A stretch of 64,000 nt of DNA from Forficula auricularia. Its lineage: Eukaryota; Arthropoda; Insecta; Dermaptera; Forficulidae. Positions 58,806 through 64,000 of this stretch are shown one piece after another. The translations under genes were made by a program, and so were the position numbers. Each line of letters starts with the position of its first letter. Within the stretch, counting starts at the first letter, position 1. The notes below the pieces were generated by a model that saw only the letters and a list, made by a program, of their open reading frames with translations, was not told the origin of the DNA and did no database searches. Where the stretch lies: assembly GCA_024734495.1 (NCBI GenBank), contig JALMQS010000089.1, positions 1,545,990-1,609,989 of the forward strand, written 5' to 3'.

Positions 58806-59194
58806 CAAATAAGAAGAAGGAGAATATGACTTTGGATTTGGATTCTGATTTATATGATACATGCTTCATCCAAAGTTCCTATAATATCTGAATCTCCATT
58901 AAATACTTCTTTAATGAACTTGTGACTCTTTACATGAAAATACATTATCCTTTTTATAAAGTGATCTGGGGATTTTTGATCTTCCTTCACGGGAGCACAA
59001 GAGGTTCCCCGTTTCATGAAATAATCATGGGCATGAGCTACAATAGAAGCAAGTGATCCTGTAACAAGTTTTACTAGCTTGTAAAGTAAGGCTATTCTCC
59101 TCATATCTGCATCTTTTAACAATGTCATATTATGAATATAGAACATTTTTATATGTTCAGCTATCATATAAGTCTGATCAAAAGTTTTTTGAAC
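58806..59194 (-). pseudogene. Cullin-1-like gene fragment, upstream exon, frameshifted
   Basis: The - strand reads KTFDQTYMIAEHIKMFYIHN, DADMRRIALLYKLVKLVTGS, then EDQKSPDHFIKRIMYFHVKS and FNGDSDIIGTLDEAC. This follows cullin-1 through the DxxRMYxLxxR and ALDKAC motifs, but it is quite diverged. After the Cys codon (58859-58861) the frame hits a stop; shifted by two, the sequence reads INQNPNPKSYSPSSYL, as expected before the intron. So there is a one- or two-base frame break near 58856. Upstream, a transposable element starts 13 bases before the likely splice acceptor. A cullin pseudogene is the best reading; a sequence error is the alternative. Confidence 0.75.
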
Positions 59195-59266
59195 TTTGAT
59201 ACAAGTTGAAGGAGACAATAAAAGAGTGTGTCTTCTGCTGGAATTATAATTTTTTTTTATTTATAA

Positions 59267-59305
59267 CGAGACTATAGTTTCTAGGGCTTTGCCCTCTTAT
59301 CAGTC
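59267..59305 (-). ncRNA. Inactive hammerhead-like motif (core base deleted)
   Basis: The - strand reads CTGAT-A, stem GAGGGC/GCCCTA, GAAA, C-TATA-G, T, C. The conserved G after CTGAT is deleted, which should abolish cleavage. Confidence 0.5.
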
Positions 59306-59424
59306 TATTACAATTGATCTGAGGAATTAATTTATGAATGAAATGTTAAAATTTTTCATGTGGCCAAGAGAAAATTTTTAACCTTTCATTCAAAAATTAA
59401 TTCATGTGAATCAATTGTAATAGA

Positions 59425-59459
59425 CTGATAAAGAGGTCAAAGCCCTCGAAACTATAGTC
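59425..59459 (+). ncRNA. Inactive hammerhead-like motif (core G to A)
   Basis: CTGATAA replaces CTGATGA, removing the catalytic G, and helix II has one mismatch (GAGGTC/GCCCTC). Otherwise it matches the copy at 51949. Confidence 0.5.
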
Positions 59460-59872
59460 TCGTTATAAATAAAGAATTTATAATTCCAGCAGAAGACACA
59501 CTCTTTTGATTGTCTCCTTCAATATATAAAAATTCTGCTACTCTCGGCACAAAAACTTTCAATTTGATACAAGTGTTGAAAATAAGAAAAAATATTTATT
59601 AATTATTGAGAAAACTCTCTTGAATGAAATGTTTAGAGGATTTTGAATCCAACATATAGTACGAAGATATTTTCTTTTTTAACAACTACCCTTCAATCGC
59701 ATGCTACAAAAAGTAATTTTTTTCGAGAAATTCAAACGAAAATATACTCTTTTAACTCTATATAAAAATTCTCTTAAAAATGAGTTTAGTTTTTTGAAAA
59801 TTTATATTTTATTAACAGGAATAGCAGGGAATTGGACAAAAATTAAAAACAGAGTTTTTATTGAATGGGCCA

Positions 59873-59904
59873 GACGTTTCGTCGATTAATTTCGATTTCC
59901 TCAG
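59873..59904 (-). ncRNA. Hammerhead-like motif with strong helix I
   Basis: On the - strand: CTGAGGA, A, a TCGA/TCGA stem, C, GAA, ACGT, C. The flanks GAATGAGCCA and TGGCCCATTC pair at nine of ten positions. It is related to the 51170 copy. The second arm to the right (near 59940-59960) keeps only the GAAAC end. Confidence 0.5.
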
Positions 59905-59959
59905 TGGCTCATTCTATCACTCTTTGTCAAAAGACAATTCCACTACGCGACGAAACATC

Positions 59960-60453
59960 CTTTAATCTTTCTTTATATTTTATTTTTTCTATAAATTCTC
60001 AATCCAGCTGTTAAGGTTATCATCAAAATCTGAGATGTTATACTATATATTCAATCTCCCAGTCCAGAGTCAGTTAGCACGTATGTTATGTGCTTGCTAT
60101 TAATTAATCGTATGTTTCCTATAGTATTTTATTCAACCAGCAGTAGTCTCGCGATATATATCTTTTTAAAAAAGCACTATCAAAACAATTCTCGTTAATA
60201 TATTAATGATAATAAATTTATTTAACTTCATTATTTCAAGTTAGAAATATATAAGTTCAGATATTATTTTCATTTAATATTTGACAAAAATCTCCTGCAT
60301 TCGATTCGCGATTGAATCAAATACAGGAAACATACGATTAAGAAAGAGTATGGGTATCGTTTGGATAGTTGCAAAATAGAAAACCATGTTTCTTTGAAGG
60401 ATATTTTGCTACACAGATAATATGATCATTTCAAGAATTATAAGACTCTAGAG
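59960..60453. other. Unassigned AT-rich sequence
   Basis: No supported feature. Confidence 0.5.
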
Positions 60454-61444
60454 CAGTGATTCTAACCTTTTCTTTGTTGCGGCACATTTTTAACAATTTC
60501 AAAATTTGGCGGCACACTAACAATAGTTTATGATAATAATTTTCTTGAAAAGTTTTTGTTTTGCCGAGAGTAGCAGAGTTGTTGATTCACAAAGAGAAAC
60601 AAAGAGTTTGTCCTCTGCTTGATGCAAATAAACATACACACATATATATCGAGATGATATATCTGTAATATATATATATTATTTATTTGTTTGAGACTAT
60701 AGTTTCGAAGACTTGGTCTTCATAATCAGTCTTTCTTCAATTATAAATGTTTTTCATGGAGTCAATATCATATGGATTTTGAAAACTTGGTGTTCTTTCG
60801 TCACTGCTGCAGGGCTAGAAATTCTTATATTATAATTGAAGAAAGACTGATGATGAAGACCAAAACTATAGTCTCAAACAAATAAATAATATATATACAG
60901 ATATATCATCTCGAAATATATGTGTGTATGTTTATTTGCATCAAGCAGAGGACAACCTCTTTGTTTCTCTTTGTGATAATAATTTTCATTGTAAAATAAA
61001 ATAATATGTACTACAAAGACAACATGATGTACATTGAGTGATTAATTACAAATAAATTATAAGAATACATTTAAGGCGAAATTTGAGCTTGATGATTTTT
61101 GATAATTTCATTTATATTTTATTGTAAAAATGATATTGCCAATTTCATTTCGTCATCTACATTTAAAAGTATTAATCTTTTTTTCGTTTTTTATATTGGT
61201 TAATGTTGAAAATCCGAATTCGCACAAATAAGATGTAGAAAATTGTAATAATATTTTTAAATCTTTTTTGGCTATTATGGGATAATCACATCTAATGTTA
61301 ATCCAAAATGAATTAATTGACTCTTCCGAATGTATTGAAATTAAATCTCCATTACAAAGCGAAATAAATTTTCATTGTTTGCATTTCTAAAATTTGGCGG
61401 CACACTTCAAGAATTTGCCGCGGCACAGTGGTTGAGAATCACTG
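60454..61444. mobile_element. hAT element with perfect 8-bp duplication
   Basis: Ends CAGTGATTCTAACC and GGTTGAGAATCACTG, with the perfect duplication ctctagag at 60446-60453 and 61445-61452. Subterminal gcggcaca words recur at both ends. No transposase frame was found. A hammerhead-bearing element is nested at 60545-60973. Confidence 0.9.
60545..60973. mobile_element. Hammerhead-bearing inverted element with 14-bp duplication
   Basis: Target duplication tgataataattttc at 60531-60544 and 60974-60987. Arms gccgagagtagcagagttgt at the left and a shorter inverted right arm. Two motifs, both damaged: at 60688-60728 (- strand) CTGATTA replaces CTGATGA; at 60855-60885 (+ strand) the second strand of helix II and part of GAAA are deleted. 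Confidence 0.85.
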
Positions 61445-61452
61445 CTCTAGAG

Positions 61453-61777
61453 ATTCATTAACATTGGTAATATTTCTCAAAACTCCAAGAATTCAATTCA
61501 AATGAAATAATATTTCTATCATCGCACTTAAATAACATTATCTCTTACTTACAAAAAGAAATAAAAATTTTAAGAGTGCATAAATCTAAATTTATCGAAG
61601 GCCAAGAACAAACTAACCAATTCGCACTTGTAGTCTACACATAGAGAGTTAAGACCTCATTCTAGAATTTGACAATAAAAAATCACAAAATATTGAAATT
61701 TTGAGTGATCCTTGTTCTATAACAAAGGACTCCAGATAAGGAGCTAAATATCGTGTTTTTAGTAAAAGTTTTTAATT
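61453..61777. other. Unassigned AT-rich sequence
   Basis: No supported feature. Confidence 0.5.
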
Positions 61778-62714
61778 TTTTACTTTATCATACAGGGTAT
61801 GGTCAAGTATTGTAATCGTGCATGGCAAAAGTGGTTTTTTGCTTGGATTTTTCGAAATATCTAAAAAACGGACCGAAACTATTTTGATTAAAAATATTTG
61901 GTGAAACCATGGCATTTCGGTCTACAAAAAAGCCCTAATAAATGAACATCGAAAGAATTGTATTTTTCGAGATAATAACTGTTTTGTCAAAATGTCTGTT
62001 AGTACGTTAGTCTGTACGTCTGTGCGTTACCAAATTTTTGTGGGCGCACTAGCTCAAAAACTAGTGTGAATATCAAAACGAAATTTCACAAGTAGTTTTG
62101 GTGCATTGAGATTAAGAGCTGCTTAGATTTTAGCTGAAATCGGACCCAAAATTAAGGAGGGGGGGGGTGGTTAAAAATTAAAATTATAAGATTTTCAAAC
62201 TAAAAAACAAAAACAAGAAAAATGAAATACTATACTATAAAATGAACTTACAAAGGCGAAGAGATTATTTTTTCTGGGGCCAAAATTGAGGGAGGGTGGT
62301 GGGATTAGGGCCAAAAAATGAAAATCTAGGCCCGTGGACAAAACTCAAACAAAATTTTGTATACATAATCAGAGGGCTCCTAGAAGACTAAAAATGTAAA
62401 AACATGGGCGGTTAATTTTTGCACTTATAGACTTCTGGGGCCCACTGATTATGTATACAATATTTGGTTTAGTATGGTCCAAAGGTCTAGATTTTCATTT
62501 TTGACCTCCCCCCATTTTGAGCAGTTAGTTTTTGCATTTTAAGTCTTCTGGGAACCCACTGATTATGTATACAAAATTTGGTTGAGTTGGTCCAAGGACC
62601 TAAGGTTTTATTTTTTGACCCCCCCTAAATTATTATTATAAATGATTTTATTAAATATTAAATATAAGAGATGGGCCAGCCGTGTGGCAAAGTCTTGTGG
62701 ATGGCCACATCAGT
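61778..62714 (+). repeat. Family A repeat, copy 7
   Basis: The longest uninterrupted copy, from tttactttatcatacaggg to gatggccacatcagttt, with a G-tract at 62158. Closest to copy 4 (they share the segment gattttcaaactaaa, aaatgaactta). Confidence 0.85.
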
Positions 62715-63130
62715 TTATATTTTGTCCTTCAATCATCAAAATGAGAAATTCTCACGGTAACTATTGATAGTTATACAAATTAAGTAAGAGGACTTTTTTT
62801 AATATTCAATTTTAATTATCGAAGGTATTGGTAGATATTAGAAAATTTTATTTTATTTTGTTTTATTTGAAACTGGGCCGATCGGCTTTGAAAATTCGAA
62901 CGTTTAATGAAAATGTTTCTGCACTTCGGAAGCAAATTTTTTGATCAATCCTAAGCAAGAGTTATAAAATTCTATCGAAACGTTAATTAGTTCTAGATAA
63001 CTTCAAAACCTCTCAGATACTATGAATATTGTTTATGACTTTTTGCAACTGTAAGGAGAAATTTTGCAGAAATGCGTTCAGAATTTCAACTGAGCCTAAA
63101 ATTTCAGCATGAAGCGTAGTGAATTATAAT
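62715..63130. other. Unassigned sequence
   Basis: No supported feature. Confidence 0.5.
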
Positions 63131-63806
63131 AAGCTGACGTGTTCTGATGTGGCCATCCACTTGACTTTACCGTACAACCTGGCCTCTCACTTATATTTAA
63201 TATTTAATAAAATTATTTCTAATCATGTAGGGACTTAATGCCAACCCCCTTCCATTTGATGGAAGAGGCCTATATTCAGCAGTGGATTGTCGCTATAGAC
63301 AGGCTGATGATGATGATGATGATGATGTAGGGGGTTAGTTTTTGCATTTTTAGATTACTGTGTGGCCACTGATAATGTATACAAAATTTGGTTGAGTTTG
63401 GAACAAGGGCATATATTTTCATTTTTTAACCCTACACACCACCAATCTAATCAGCTCTTAATCTCAATGGACCAAAACTAAGTGTGAAATTTGGTTTCGA
63501 TATTCACACTAGTTTTTGAGCTCGTCCACAAAAATTTGGTAACGCACAGACTAACTAACTAACTAACAGACAACCAGACAGACTAACAGACATTTTGACA
63601 AAATAATTATTATCGCAAAAAATATAATTTTTTCGATCTTCACTTATTAGAGCTTTATTGTAGAGCGAAATGCCATGGTTTCGCTCAATTTTTTTAATCA
63701 AAATAGTTTCAGCCGTTTTTGAGATATTTCGAAAAAAAGAAGGAAAAAAAACACTTTTTTCATGCACGATTACAATACTTGACCATACCCTGTATGGTAA
63801 AGTAAA
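63131..63806 (-). repeat. Family A repeat, copy 8
   Basis: Reverse orientation, ends aagctgacgtgttctgatgt and ccctgtatggtaaagtaaaa. It contains a 92 bp RTE fragment. Confidence 0.85.
63233..63324 (+). mobile_element. RTE-type non-LTR retrotransposon 3' fragment
   Basis: The fragment reads MEEAYIQQW in one frame (from about 63259) and ends in a (GAT)n tail. EEAYVQQW at the protein end, followed by a GATGAT tail, is the known 3' signature of RTE elements abundant in insects. The duplication atgtaggg is at 63225-63232 and 63325-63332. It is severely 5'-truncated. Confidence 0.85.
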
Positions 63807-64000
63807 AGTCAATAATATGTAGATCGCAGCGAATTTCAGAAACGTTTAGCATTAGATTTTTCAAACTTAATTTTCTCAAAGAACAATATCAACTCTTCAT
63901 AATTCTGTAAAATCATTTCCAATGAATTTATTTTGCAACCTCATCTGGTAAGGCAATAGGCCGATTCTACGCCAAACATTAAGGTGACTGACTATTCATT
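63807..64000. other. Unassigned sequence to window end
   Basis: No supported feature. Confidence 0.5.

Larger units (their letters stand above)
59207..59562. mobile_element. Hammerhead-bearing inverted element with 12-bp duplication
   Basis: 356 bp, from tgaaggagacaataaaagag to ctcggcacaaaaactttcaa. The 12-bp target duplication tttgatacaagt is at 59195-59206 and 59563-59574. It carries two motifs facing each other, both damaged at the G of CTGATGA. Closely related to 51795-52045. Confidence 0.9.

Overview
The window is animal nuclear DNA, very probably from an insect. It is strongly AT-rich, its genes are split by introns, and it is packed with transposable elements of types common in arthropods (hAT, PIF/Harbinger, tRNA-derived SINEs, RTE and RNase H-bearing non-LTR fragments, Helitron-like repeats, long inverted-repeat elements). 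No bacterial-style operons, rRNA genes or CRISPR arrays were seen. The insect order cannot be fixed from the sequence. A 100-N assembly gap inside a C-tract lies at 14449-14548.

Three host gene loci can be supported. (1) A C-type lectin on the + strand: an internal exon (23285-23550) and the terminal exon (27888-28091) make one nearly complete carbohydrate-recognition domain with an EPN sugar-binding motif and a WND motif. The 4.3 kb intron between them holds several foldback repeats and a SINE. (2) The first coding exon of a FAM135 orthologue (44397-44472, +), in a GC-rich promoter or 5'UTR island (about 43985-44750) with a GGC trinucleotide tract. Later exons were not found. (3) A fragment of a cullin-1-like gene on the - strand (58512-59194). 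It has a reading-frame break, a possible second one, and a repeat inserted next to its upstream splice site, so it is probably a pseudogene.

Layout: 0.5-2.4 kb hAT remnant; 3.2-9.5 kb nested foldbacks, hAT, Harbinger and SINE; 10.3-21.5 kb four Helitron-like copies, tandem duplications and the gap; 22.1-28.1 kb lectin locus; 28.6-42.2 kb foldbacks, non-LTR RNase H fragment, SINE palindrome, and five of eight copies of a 0.5-0.9 kb repeat (family A); 42.9-44.8 kb G-rich repeat and FAM135 promoter; 45.6-57 kb nested repeats; 57.7-58.1 kb second G-rich repeat; 58.5-59.6 kb cullin fragment plus inserted element; 60.4-64 kb hAT with a nested element and two more family A copies.

The most interesting signal is shared by many unrelated-looking foldback repeats. 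Each carries a hammerhead-ribozyme-like core: CTGANGA, one extra base, a stem, GAA, then a short self-complementary word (ACTATAGT, ACGT, ACATGT or ATATAT), then a C, A or T as the cleavage nucleotide. Several copies also have a flanking helix I of 5-10 base pairs. The self-complementary word would let two RNAs, or the two arms of one element, pair as a double hammerhead. Hammerheads are known from Penelope-like retroelements and animal retrozymes. The inverted, multi-family arrangement here deserves testing.
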